Below, piece after piece: positions 54,003 to 62,378 of a stretch of DNA of 64,000 bases; within the stretch, counting starts at the first letter, position 1; every line of letters starts with the position of its first letter. Source of the DNA: Myxococcales bacterium (lineage in GTDB: Bacteria > Myxococcota_A > Polyangia > Polyangiales > Polyangiaceae); NCBI GenBank assembly GCA_016720545.1, contig JADKKK010000010.1:62001-126000 (forward strand), read 5' to 3'. Under the pieces are notes generated by a model. It worked only from the letters and a program-made list of their open reading frames with translations, did not search any database and was not told where the DNA came from. The translations under genes were made by a program, and so were the position numbers.

Positions 54003-55580
54003 ATGCGTCGATCGGTCGTTGCTCTCTTCACCCTCTCCACCCTGGTCGCTCACGTCGCCGTCGTCGCCGCCGCGCTGTCGGTCGCGGGATGCTCGAGCGC
54101 TCCGGAGGGACCCGAGGCGCTTGGAGTCCCCGCGTCGAGCGAGTCGGCTCCGGTCCCGGACGGGGGCGCGCAAGGGCGCACCGGGGAGCCGCCGCCCCCA
54201 CCGCCGGCGGCGAAGGCCGACGAGCTCACCGAGGCGTTCGGGATCTTCGTCACCGAGAACGGCGCCGCGGACGCCGCTGGCACCCGCGCCGCGCCGCTCG
54301 CGAGCATCGGGGCCGCCCTTCTGAAGGCCAAGGCCGAGAAGAAGAGCGTCTTCGTCTGCGAGGGCAGCTACCCCGAGGCGCTCATGCTCGAGAGCGGCGT
54401 GTCGATCCGCGGCGGCCTCGACTGCTCGGGACCGGAATGGAAGCTCACGACTCGCCAGAGCACGCTCGCGGCGCCTGCGAGCCCCGCCGTCCGCGCCAGC
54501 GGCGTCGCCCTCCCCACGCGCGTCGACAACCTCGCCATCGTCGCGCCGAACGCGACGAGCCCCGACGCCGACCGGAGCTCCATCGGCGTGCTGGCGGTCG
54601 ACTCGGCCGCGCTCACCTTCACGAACGGGCTCATTCGGGCGGGGGCTGCGCGGGCTGGTGTCGACGGCGTCGATCCAGCGAGGCTCTGGCCCCGGATCGT
54701 GCGCACCGCCACGACCGGTCTGCCGTCGGCCCCCATTTGTGTGGACTCCGGTCCGTTCAGCTTCTGCGACGCGCCTCGGTCGGGCGGCCTGGGCGCTCGC
54801 ATCCAGTGCCTCGACGCTGCGGGCGCGCTGGTCTCCGAGTCGAGCGGAGACGACGGTGGCCACTCGGGAGTGTTCATCCCGCTCAGCGGGCACCCGTATT
54901 GGGCGAGCCAGAAGCCGGCGGGTGCCGCGACGGGCGGCTCCGGCGTGACGACCACCGTCCAGGGCACCGACGGGGCGCCGGGCGCGGGGGCGCTCACCGA
55001 CGAAGGCTTCCTGCCGGGCGACGGGACCGCGGGCACCTCGGGAGGGCCAGGCGCCTGGGGTCGCGGCGGGCGGGGGCAGGGGCCGAGCGAGAGGGGGACG
55101 ATGGGCGTGCGCTATTGGGGACGTTCGGGGGCGGGCGGGGGCGCGGGCGGCTGCGCGGGGCTCTCCGGGACCCCGGGGACCGGCGGTGGCGCGAGCGTGG
55201 GCGTGATGGCGCTGCGCAGCCCGCTGCGGCTCGTGTCGATGACCATCGAGTCGGGCGCGGGCGGCGCGGCGGGGAAGGGGACCTTCGGCAGCCCGGCCAG
55301 CTCGGGCCTCCGCGGGGGCGACGACCACGGCTCGAGCGTGCCGCTCCCGACCTCTCCAGGGTCGTTCGACGGTGAGGCGGGCGGCGTGGCGGGCGTGAGC
55401 GGGAACGGCGCGGCCGGCCCCTCCTACGGGGTCGTGCACCGCGGCGGCGCGCCGGTCCTCGTTGCCGTCCAGGTGAAGAACGGCGTGGGCGGCGCGGGAG
55501 TGCCGGCTCGCTCGGTGGGCGCGAAGACCCTCGCCGCGACCCCTGCGGGAGAGGCCGAGGGGGTCAAGGCGCTCCCGTAG
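54003..55580 (+). CDS. Gly-rich beta-helix-type lipoprotein
   Basis: 525 residues, lipobox VAGC. A Pro/Glu-rich linker leads into IFVTENGAADAAGTRAAPLAS and KSVFVCEGSYPEAL, the conserved start of DUF1565-like right-handed beta-helix proteins. The second half is dominated by Gly/Ala (GGRGQG, GAGGGAGGCAG, GGASVGV) as in PGRS-like proteins. It is probably a surface beta-helix; Gly-rich turns replace regular coils. No enzyme motif. It is divergent from the GH44-like gene. Confidence 0.82.
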   Translation: MRRSVVALFTLSTLVAHVAVVAAALSVAGCSSAPEGPEALGVPASSESAPVPDGGAQGRTGEPPPPPPAAKADELTEAFGIFVTENGAADAAGTRAAPLASIGAALLKAKAEKKSVFVCEGSYPEALMLESGVSIRGGLDCSGPEWKLTTRQSTLAAPASPAVRASGVALPTRVDNLAIVAPNATSPDADRSSIGVLAVDSAALTFTNGLIRAGAARAGVDGVDPARLWPRIVRTATTGLPSAPICVDSGPFSFCDAPRSGGLGARIQCLDAAGALVSESSGDDGGHSGVFIPLSGHPYWASQKPAGAATGGSGVTTTVQGTDGAPGAGALTDEGFLPGDGTAGTSGGPGAWGRGGRGQGPSERGTMGVRYWGRSGAGGGAGGCAGLSGTPGTGGGASVGVMALRSPLRLVSMTIESGAGGAAGKGTFGSPASSGLRGGDDHGSSVPLPTSPGSFDGEAGGVAGVSGNGAAGPSYGVVHRGGAPVLVAVQVKNGVGGAGVPARSVGAKTLAATPAGEAEGVKALP

Positions 55581-55673
55581 TCGTTCAGCAGCGGGCGGCC
55601 ATGTCGCGGTGTAAGTGTTCTAGATCGCTGTCCAATTCGACGAATGGCTCAGCGAGCCCGCGGCGTCCGGGCC

Positions 55674-56402
55674 TCAGGCCGGGCGCGGGCGAACTCGGAG
55701 CAGCGCGGCGCCGAGGCCAGCACCGGCGAGGGCGAAGAGCGCCATCGGGAGCACGTGCCCAATCGCCACGTGGGCGAACGTGTGGTGCGGGCAGAGCATC
55801 ATCATCCCGGCGCCTCCCCACGCGCCCGACACCGCGCCAAACCCCGCGCCGCGGAGCCCCGGCGCGACCGGGTCGGAGCCCTGGAAGTACAGAAGCATCG
55901 CCCCTAGGGGCGCGGCCCCGAGCGCGCCCCCGAGCACCATGCAGGCCGTATGGGTCGACGAGGTGACCGCACCGGACCAGGTGTCGGGGAAGAAGAGCAT
56001 CCCGATCGCCGAGACCGCGAGCGCGGAGAGCGGCGCCGCGGCGCCCAGGAGGCCGAGCGCGGGGCGCGACGGCCCGAGCGGCGAGCGACCCCAGAACGCG
56101 AGTGTGGTCGCCGCACACGCGACGAGCGCCCACCCCACGACCATGAGAACGGTGAGAGCGAGCGGTCGCCCCTTGGGCCCCACGCCGAGCGCGCCAAACA
56201 GCGCTACGGCGGGCAAGGCCGCGCCGAGCGCGAGCCGCCACCGCCGTCCGGCGCGCTCTCGGGTGGTCGAGGCGGGCTTCGCGCGTGCCGCGGCCAGCAG
56301 CTTCGCGCGCAGATCAGGGGCAGGGAGCGCGCCGGCGTGCTGGTCCCAGGGGACGGGGCGCGGCGGGGCCTCCTCGCTCGGCGCTCGCGATCGCGGGTCC
56401 AT
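55674..56402 (-). CDS. NrsF-like (DUF1109) anti-sigma factor
   Basis: 242 residues from ATG 56402, overlapping the sigma gene stop (TGATG). A soluble N-terminal domain of ~60 residues is followed by six membrane helices, ending CPHHTFAHVAIGHVLPMALFALAG. The HxxxHVxxGH motif near the last helix is diagnostic of NrsF/DUF1109 proteins. They hold the partner ECF sigma factor at the membrane and release it in response to heavy metal or redox stress. The overlap confirms the partnership. Confidence 0.88.
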   Translation of the reverse strand: MDPRSRAPSEEAPPRPVPWDQHAGALPAPDLRAKLLAAARAKPASTTRERAGRRWRLALGAALPAVALFGALGVGPKGRPLALTVLMVVGWALVACAATTLAFWGRSPLGPSRPALGLLGAAAPLSALAVSAIGMLFFPDTWSGAVTSSTHTACMVLGGALGAAPLGAMLLYFQGSDPVAPGLRGAGFGAVSGAWGGAGMMMLCPHHTFAHVAIGHVLPMALFALAGAGLGAALLRVRPRPA

Positions 56403-57127
56403 CACCGGCCCCCCTTGCCGACCTTGTCGACGTCGTCGAGGAGGTCGAACGGCGCGAGGGCTTCGCGGAGCCCTTCGTACGCCCGGTGGGTTCGGAGCTT
56501 CACGGCCGCGGGGGTCACGCCGAGGATGGCCGCGGCGTCCGCCACGCTGAGCCCCTCCTCGCGGATGAGCCGGAACGCCTCGCGTTGAAGCGGCGGCAGC
56601 TCTTCGAGCTTCGCGCGGAGGGCCTCCGCGATTTCCCGGGCCTCGGCGAGCGCTTGACCCGACGGCGCCGCGTTTTGCTCGGCCGATCGGCCCTCGTCGT
56701 ACTCGTCGTGGAGGTGGTCGCGCTTTTGCCGCCGTGTCCCGTCGATGAACAGGCGCCGCGCGATGGCGTACGACCAGGGAAGCACGTCGGCGCCGGGCAG
56801 GAACCGACCCCGCGCGTCGTGCAGCTGTAGGAAGGTCTGCTGCAGCAGATCCTCGGCGCGAGCCTGGTCGCGGGTCAGCCGCAGTAGGTAGCGGTAGAGC
56901 CGCGGCGAGAGGTCGTCGTACACGTCGCCGAACGCGGCGTCGTCGCCGGCGCCGTAGCGGGCCATCGCGGCGCGCGCGCGCGCGCGACCCTCGTCCCCCG
57001 GCTCGTCCGTCGCCCCTCGCACGTCCCGCACGTCCCGCACGCGCCGCACCGTAGCGCCGGCGGGCTCTGCGAAGGGGAAAAAGGGGAGGCCGGCGCTCGA
57101 GGAGAGCGCCGGCGCGGGCGACCACAT
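56402..57127 (-). CDS. ECF-type RNA polymerase sigma factor
   Basis: 241 residues from ATG 57127; ATG 56965 (MARYGAGDDAAF) gives the usual ECF length of ~187 and may be the true start. Region 2 has DDAAFGDVYDDLSPRLYRYL and LLQQTFLQLHDAR with PWSYAIARRLFIDGTRRQ. Region 4 is LPPLQREAFRLIREEGLSVADAAAILG then VTPAAVKLRTHRAYEGLR. It directs transcription of stress genes. Overlap with the NrsF-like gene shows co-transcription. Confidence 0.93.
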   Translation of the reverse strand: MWSPAPALSSSAGLPFFPFAEPAGATVRRVRDVRDVRGATDEPGDEGRARARAAMARYGAGDDAAFGDVYDDLSPRLYRYLLRLTRDQARAEDLLQQTFLQLHDARGRFLPGADVLPWSYAIARRLFIDGTRRQKRDHLHDEYDEGRSAEQNAAPSGQALAEAREIAEALRAKLEELPPLQREAFRLIREEGLSVADAAAILGVTPAAVKLRTHRAYEGLREALAPFDLLDDVDKVGKGGR

Positions 57128-57192
57128 GCCCACGCTACGCACGCGCCTCCCAGCGGTTTCGCCCACACCGCGAGGTGCTAGGTTGCCGCGTC

Positions 57193-57642
57193 ATGAGCGA
57201 CCTCCGCGAACCGACCGCCTCGAACGCGTCGACCCCCCCGCTGACGCTGGAGCCCAAGGCCGCCGCGGTCGGGGCACCCCCGCGGGGGACCGCCAGGCGC
57301 GCGCGCCTCACCGGGCTCGACTGGGCGCTCACGCTGGTCGCCGGGAACACGTCTGTGTTCCTGCTCGGATTCTCGCTCGTCGCCGGACAGCGCCTTGGTG
57401 CGATGACCAGCGATCCCGCGCGCATCTCGTGGCTCACCTCGCTCGCGCTGCGCTGGTACGTGCCAACGGGCGCCGGTCTGGCGGTCGGGCTGTTGCTCCT
57501 CTCGGGGCTCTTCGCGCCCACCACGTCCGGCCGCCGGCCGCGGCTCGTCGGCGCGGCCACCGCCGGGACGCTGCTGTGCGGGCTGTGCGTGCTGGGCCTC
57601 TACCTGCCAATTCTCCAGCTCGCCGGCAGGGCCACGCCCTGA
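57193..57642 (+). CDS. Small membrane protein of unknown function
   Basis: 149 residues from ATG 57193. A Pro/Ala-rich N-terminus precedes three to four hydrophobic helices, including LTLVAGNTSVFLLGFSLVAG and LVGAATAGTLLCGLCVLGLYL. It is divergent from the ECF sigma gene and thus a candidate sigma target. No family recognised. Confidence 0.72.
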   Translation: MSDLREPTASNASTPPLTLEPKAAAVGAPPRGTARRARLTGLDWALTLVAGNTSVFLLGFSLVAGQRLGAMTSDPARISWLTSLALRWYVPTGAGLAVGLLLLSGLFAPTTSGRRPRLVGAATAGTLLCGLCVLGLYLPILQLAGRATP

Positions 57643-57690
57643 GGGCACACGGCGCTTGACGGCCGCGCGGGTGCCTCCTAACGAACCCGG

Positions 57691-58215
57691 GTGGTCAGCT
57701 TGCTCCCCTCGCGCCCCGACCGCCGCCTCGAGGGCGCGACGCGGCCGTCGGCCCTCGCCATCCTGGCCGCCCTGACGGCCCTCACCATCCTGGCCGCGCT
57801 GGCGCCGCTGGTCGGGTGCAGGCGCCGCGAGCCCGCGGAGACCTTCCACGGCGTCCGCCTGGGGATGACCCCTGGCGACGTCCGCGCCCGCTTCCAGCCG
57901 CCGACGACCCGGGCGGTCGCGACCTGGCGGTCCGTCCCCGGAGGCGAGGGCATGCTCGAGTACTCTGTGCCGGGTGGCGACGCCCCCAAGGTCCGCTTCG
58001 AGTTTCACAGCGGCATGCTCGTCGCGGTCCGCGCCAGCCTCGAGCCCGGCGACATCGCCAGCCGCGGCCCCCGTCGTGACCTCAACCCGGGGTCGGTCCT
58101 GGTGCGGGCGCCACGGGAACAGGGACAGGGGCAGGGTCGGACGGTCGAGGTGACCTGGCTGTCCCGCGACTGCCCTACCCACAAAATCGAGGCCGACCGG
58201 CTCTCGGAGCCCTGA
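57691..58215 (+). CDS. Predicted lipoprotein of unknown function
   Basis: 174 residues from GTG 57691. A hydrophobic helix ends at LAPLVGC, the lipobox. The mature domain begins ETFHGVRLGMTPGDVRARFQPP, a pattern that in other bacteria marks SmpA/BamE-like or similar small beta-alpha lipoproteins, resemblance only. A single further cysteine sits near the C-terminus (RDCPTHK). Confidence 0.7.
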   Translation: MVSLLPSRPDRRLEGATRPSALAILAALTALTILAALAPLVGCRRREPAETFHGVRLGMTPGDVRARFQPPTTRAVATWRSVPGGEGMLEYSVPGGDAPKVRFEFHSGMLVAVRASLEPGDIASRGPRRDLNPGSVLVRAPREQGQGQGRTVEVTWLSRDCPTHKIEADRLSEP

Positions 58216-58289
58216 CCGGCGGGGCCCCGCGCCCCCATCCCGTCAGCGCGTCGCGGAGCGCCGCCACGAGGGCGCGCCCCAGCCCGGCG

Positions 58290-58306
58290 CGCGCAAACTT
58301 TGCGCG
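58290..58306. promoter_or_regulatory. CGCGCAAA-C-TTTGCGCG palindrome upstream of act operon
   Basis: A 17-bp perfect palindrome with a one-base centre. Its 13-bp core (CGCAAA-N-TTTGCG) is identical in architecture to 21963-21975. It is ~80 bp upstream of the putative act promoter. Confidence 0.55.
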
Positions 58307-58387
58307 ATCTGCGCAGCCATCTTTCACGAGTGCTTCTCGGCACTTGCAACTGCACGGCGGCACGTTCGATTTCCTTCCCGAACGCAC

Positions 58388-58417
58388 TTGTACGTGGAGC
58401 CATGGCTCCTCTATAAG
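58388..58417 (+). promoter_or_regulatory. Predicted promoter of act operon with palindromic spacer
   Basis: TTGTAC (58388-58393), an 18-bp spacer, TATAAG (58412-58417). The spacer contains GGAGCCATGGCTCC (58396-58409), a 14-bp perfect palindrome. This is the layout of promoters bound by a spacer-centred dimeric regulator such as MerR-type proteins, or of a simple repressor operator. Confidence 0.6.
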
Positions 58418-58514
58418 AGCGCCGCTATCCGGCGCCTCCGCGCCCGTGGGCGTACGCCCGTGGGCAGAAGGGCGCGAGCCTGGCCCTCCCCGCTCCCCGC
58501 AGTCTGGCACGCCT

Positions 58515-59141
58515 ATGCAGATCTTCCCCCGATCGCTCAACAAGCTCCCGATGATCCTCGGCGCCGTAGGTGCCGTGGTCCCGGCGGTGCTGGTCCTCCT
58601 CGTTTGGTACTACCTCGGTCCCAAGCACTTCCAGGTGGGCTACGCGCCGGAGCAGCCGGTCCCCTACTCGCACCGGCTCCACGTCGGGCAGCTCGGCATG
58701 GACTGCCGCTACTGCCACACGAACGTCGAGAACGCCGCGAAGGCCATGATCCCGCCGACGCAGACCTGCATGGGCTGCCACGCGATGGTCAAGACCGACA
58801 GCGCGCGGCTCAAGCCCGTACGCGAGAGCTGGGAGAAGAACACGGCGGTGGAGTGGGTGCAGATCCACAAGCTCCCCGACCACGCCTTCTTCAACCACAG
58901 CGTTCACGTCGCGGTCGGCGTCGGCTGCGCCACCTGCCACGGTCGCGTCGACCGTATGGAAGTCGTCCGGAGCGAGGCCCCAATCAACATGGGCTGGTGC
59001 CTCGACTGCCACCGTAACCCCACGCCCAACCTTCGCCCGAAGGATCAGGTCACGAACATGGAGTGGACCCCCGCCGCGGCGGCCAACTGGACCGCGCCGC
59101 AAGTCAACCCGCCCACGCACTGCTCGGGGTGCCACCGATGA
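58515..59141 (+). CDS. actA: Alternative complex III subunit ActA, pentaheme cytochrome c
   Basis: 208 residues. An N-terminal hydrophobic helix (GAVGAVVPAVLVLLVWYYLG) anchors or exports it. Five CxxCH motifs follow in order: CRYCH, CMGCH, CATCH, CLDCH, CSGCH, matching the five-heme ActA. It passes electrons from the quinol-oxidising complex to periplasmic acceptors or an oxidase. Translation start at 58515 has no strong ribosome site. Its stop overlaps the actB start (ATGA). Confidence 0.95.
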   Translation: MQIFPRSLNKLPMILGAVGAVVPAVLVLLVWYYLGPKHFQVGYAPEQPVPYSHRLHVGQLGMDCRYCHTNVENAAKAMIPPTQTCMGCHAMVKTDSARLKPVRESWEKNTAVEWVQIHKLPDHAFFNHSVHVAVGVGCATCHGRVDRMEVVRSEAPINMGWCLDCHRNPTPNLRPKDQVTNMEWTPAAAANWTAPQVNPPTHCSGCHR

Positions 59142-62100
59142 GCCGCCGTCCGCCTTTCCCCACCCCCGCCGCGACTGCCGACGGCACCAAGACCTTCTGG
59201 AAGAGCCTCGAGGCGAAGGCCGACCCTGCGGCGCGTGACGCGCGCGCCACCGCCGAGTTCCCCAAGGGATTCGACGAGGCCCGCGCCCTGGCGCAGGCCG
59301 CCGACGACCCTGGCTCGGTCGGGCGCCGCGGCTTCATGCTGTTCGCGGGGCTCTCGACCGCCGCGTTCGCGGAGGGCTGCGCCCGCCGCCCCGTCGAGAA
59401 GATCCTCCCCTACACGAAGGCGCCCGAGTACGCCCTCCCCGGCGTTTCGGAGCACTACGCCAGCGTGCGCGTGCAGCGCGGCGAGGCCCTCGGCCTCATC
59501 GTCGAGTCCCACGAGGGCCGGCCCACGAAGATCGAGGGCAACCCCGACCACCCCGCGAGCCGCGGCAAGACCGACCACTTCGCGCAAGCGAGCGTGTTCG
59601 ACGTCTACGATCCCGATCGTATCCGCGCGCCGATGCACGCCCGCCGCGAGGGCACGCGCAACATCGGGCACGTCGCCGCGGGCTTCGCCGAGGCCGAACA
59701 GGCGCTCCAAGACGCCGTCAAGCTGCAGATGGCCGACGGCGGCCAGAAGCTCCGTGTGCTCTACCAGCCCGCCTCGTCGCCCACGTTCACGCGGCTCCGC
59801 GACGCCGTGAAGGCGCGCTTCCCCAAGGCGAAGCTCATCGCCTACTCGCCCGTCAACGACACCTCCGCCCGCGAGGGCGCGAAGCTCGCGTTCGGCGAGG
59901 CCCTCAACGTGGTCCACGACCTCTCGCAGGCCGAGACCATCCTCTCGCTCGACTCGGACTTCCTCGGCCTCGAGAGCGGCGCGGTCCGCAACGCACGCGG
60001 CTTCTCGGCGGGTCGTCGGCCGAAGTCGCCCACCGAGGGCATGAACCGCCTTTACGTGGTCGAGCCCGCGCTCACCGTCACCGGCTCGAACGCCGATCAC
60101 CGCCTCCGCCTCGCGGCTCGTGACGTGGAGGGCTACCTCCTCGCGCTCGCGAAGGAGCTGAAGGCGCTCGGCGCCGGCGGCGACGCCCTCGCGCCGATCG
60201 CGGCCGAGTCCGACAAGGTCGACGCGAAGTCGATCCCCGCGAGCTGGCTCAAGGCCGTCGCGAAGGAGCTCTTCGCCAACAAGGGCAAGAGCGCGGTGCT
60301 CGTCGGCGCGCGCCAGCCCGCGCGCGTCCACGCCGCCGCCTGCGCGGTCAACGTCGCCCTCGGCAACGTGGGTCGCACGGTGAACTACTTCGCCGCCCAC
60401 GACGAGGTCGAGAGCCTCGACGAACTGAAGACCCTCGCTGCCGACATGGAGGGCAACCGGGTCAACCTGCTCGTCGTGCTGGGCGGAAACCCGGCCTACG
60501 ACGCGCCGGCCGACCTGAAGTTCGGCGAGAAGCTCCACGCGGTCCTCAACACGTTCGCCTACACCTCGCACATGAGCGAGACGGCGCTCGCCTGCAGCTG
60601 GGCCGTCCCTCGCGCGCACGAGCTCGAGACCTGGGGCGACGCCCGCGCGCTGGACGGCACGCTCGCCGTGCAGCAGCCGCTCATTCAGCCCATCCACTCG
60701 GGCCGCAGCGACCTCGAGATCCTCGCCCTCATCGCGGGCGAGGCCAGCCGGAAGGGCCACGACCTCGTGCGCGACACCCTCCGCGCCATGCCCCTCGAGG
60801 GCGGCAAACCCTGCGGTGCCGCGGCCTTCGAGCAGGTCTGGACCCGCGCCCTGCACAAGGGCGTCGTGGCCGGCGCCGAGCAGCGACCGAAGGGCAACCT
60901 CACGCCGAAGGGCGCCGAGATCGCCCAGGCGGTCGCGAAGGCGACCCGCTCCGCGAAGCCGCTCGGCCAGGACAACCTCGAGCTCACGTTCGCGCCCGAC
61001 GCGCGCATCTACGACGGGCGCTACGCCAACAACCCCTGGCTCCTCGAGCTCCCCGAGCTGGCGAGCAAGATCACCTGGGACAACGTGGCGTCGGTGTCGC
61101 CGGCGACCGCGAAGGCCCTCGGCCTCGAGAGCGGCGACATGATCCGCATCACGCGGGGCGCCGACTCCGCCGCGATCGCCACATGGATCCAGCCGGGCCA
61201 GGGCGACAACACCGTCGCCCTCACGCTCGGGTGGGGTCGGCAAGAGGCGGGTCGCTACGGCGACAAACACGGCTTCAACATCGGCCCGCTGCGCACCACC
61301 GACGCGATGGGCTTCGCCGAGGGCGCCACCATCGCGAAGATGACCGCCGACGAGCGCGAGAAGCTCGCCGACAAGCTCCGGCGGCCTGGCATCTCCGGGA
61401 GCGACTCGCCGGGGCCCGGCCGGGTGGAGCCCAACGGCGCCTACGACGTCGCCACGGGCCGCTTCAAGATCGCCCAGACGCAGGACCACCACGACATGGA
61501 AGGTCGCCCGGTGGCGATCGACGCGACCCTCGAAGAGTACCGCAAGCTCCCGAATTTCGTGGAGTTCCCCAGCGACGCGCGCAAGCGGAAGGCTGGCTCG
61601 CCCGACCCCAAGGTGCTGCCGCTCTGGAAGCAGGCCGACTACTCCAAGGGCCACAAGTGGGGCATGAGCATCGACCTGTCGGCGTGCACGGGTTGCAACG
61701 CCTGCGTCATCGCCTGCCAGGCCGAGAACAACATCCCGGTGGTCGGCAAAGAGCAGATCATGCGCGGCCGCGAAATGGCCTGGATCCGCATCGATCGCTA
61801 CTTCGTCGGTGACGACATCGACAACCCGGAGGTCACCATCCAGCCCGTCGCCTGCGTGCAGTGCGAAGAGGCACCCTGCGAGAACGTTTGCCCGGTCAGC
61901 GCCACGACGCACACCCCCGAGGGGTTGAACGACATGGCCTACAACCGCTGCATCGGCACTCGCTACTGCGCGAACAACTGCCCTTACAAGGTGCGCCGCT
62001 TCAACTTCCTGAACTACCACGGCGACCTCGGCGAGATCCCCGAGGTCGAGAAGCTGAAGTACAACCCGAACGTCACGGTCCGCATGCGCGGCGTGATGGA

Positions 62101-62377
62101 GAAGTGCAACTACTGCGTCCAGCGCATCGAGGAGGCGAAGATCGCCGCTCGCACCCAAGGGCGGGAGGTCCGCGAGGGCGACATCGTCAGCGCGTGCGCG
62201 CAGGTCTGCCCCGCGCAGGCCATCGTCTTCGGTGATCTGAACGATCCCAAGAGCCGTGTCGCGCAGCTCGACCAGCAGCAGCGTGCCTACCACCTCCTCG
62301 CCGAGCTCGGCACGCACCCGCGCACCAAGTACCTCGGAAAGATCCGGAACCCGAATCCCGAAATGGGGAAGGCTTGA
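59138..62377 (+). CDS. actB: Alternative complex III subunit ActB (molybdopterin-like plus FeS domains)
   Basis: 1079 residues, overlapping actA. RRGFMLFAG (residues ~62-70) is a Tat-like motif. The N-terminal ~750 residues are a molybdopterin-oxidoreductase-like fold, cofactor-free in known ActB. The C-terminal ferredoxin-like part (from ~850) has CTGCNACVIAC, CVQCEEAPCENVCP, CANNCPYKV and CNYC with CAQVCPAQAI, ligands for four FeS clusters. ActB receives electrons from quinol via ActC and passes them to ActA. Confidence 0.95.
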   Translation: MSRRPPFPTPAATADGTKTFWKSLEAKADPAARDARATAEFPKGFDEARALAQAADDPGSVGRRGFMLFAGLSTAAFAEGCARRPVEKILPYTKAPEYALPGVSEHYASVRVQRGEALGLIVESHEGRPTKIEGNPDHPASRGKTDHFAQASVFDVYDPDRIRAPMHARREGTRNIGHVAAGFAEAEQALQDAVKLQMADGGQKLRVLYQPASSPTFTRLRDAVKARFPKAKLIAYSPVNDTSAREGAKLAFGEALNVVHDLSQAETILSLDSDFLGLESGAVRNARGFSAGRRPKSPTEGMNRLYVVEPALTVTGSNADHRLRLAARDVEGYLLALAKELKALGAGGDALAPIAAESDKVDAKSIPASWLKAVAKELFANKGKSAVLVGARQPARVHAAACAVNVALGNVGRTVNYFAAHDEVESLDELKTLAADMEGNRVNLLVVLGGNPAYDAPADLKFGEKLHAVLNTFAYTSHMSETALACSWAVPRAHELETWGDARALDGTLAVQQPLIQPIHSGRSDLEILALIAGEASRKGHDLVRDTLRAMPLEGGKPCGAAAFEQVWTRALHKGVVAGAEQRPKGNLTPKGAEIAQAVAKATRSAKPLGQDNLELTFAPDARIYDGRYANNPWLLELPELASKITWDNVASVSPATAKALGLESGDMIRITRGADSAAIATWIQPGQGDNTVALTLGWGRQEAGRYGDKHGFNIGPLRTTDAMGFAEGATIAKMTADEREKLADKLRRPGISGSDSPGPGRVEPNGAYDVATGRFKIAQTQDHHDMEGRPVAIDATLEEYRKLPNFVEFPSDARKRKAGSPDPKVLPLWKQADYSKGHKWGMSIDLSACTGCNACVIACQAENNIPVVGKEQIMRGREMAWIRIDRYFVGDDIDNPEVTIQPVACVQCEEAPCENVCPVSATTHTPEGLNDMAYNRCIGTRYCANNCPYKVRRFNFLNYHGDLGEIPEVEKLKYNPNVTVRMRGVMEKCNYCVQRIEEAKIAARTQGREVREGDIVSACAQVCPAQAIVFGDLNDPKSRVAQLDQQQRAYHLLAELGTHPRTKYLGKIRNPNPEMGKA

Positions 62378-62378
62378 A

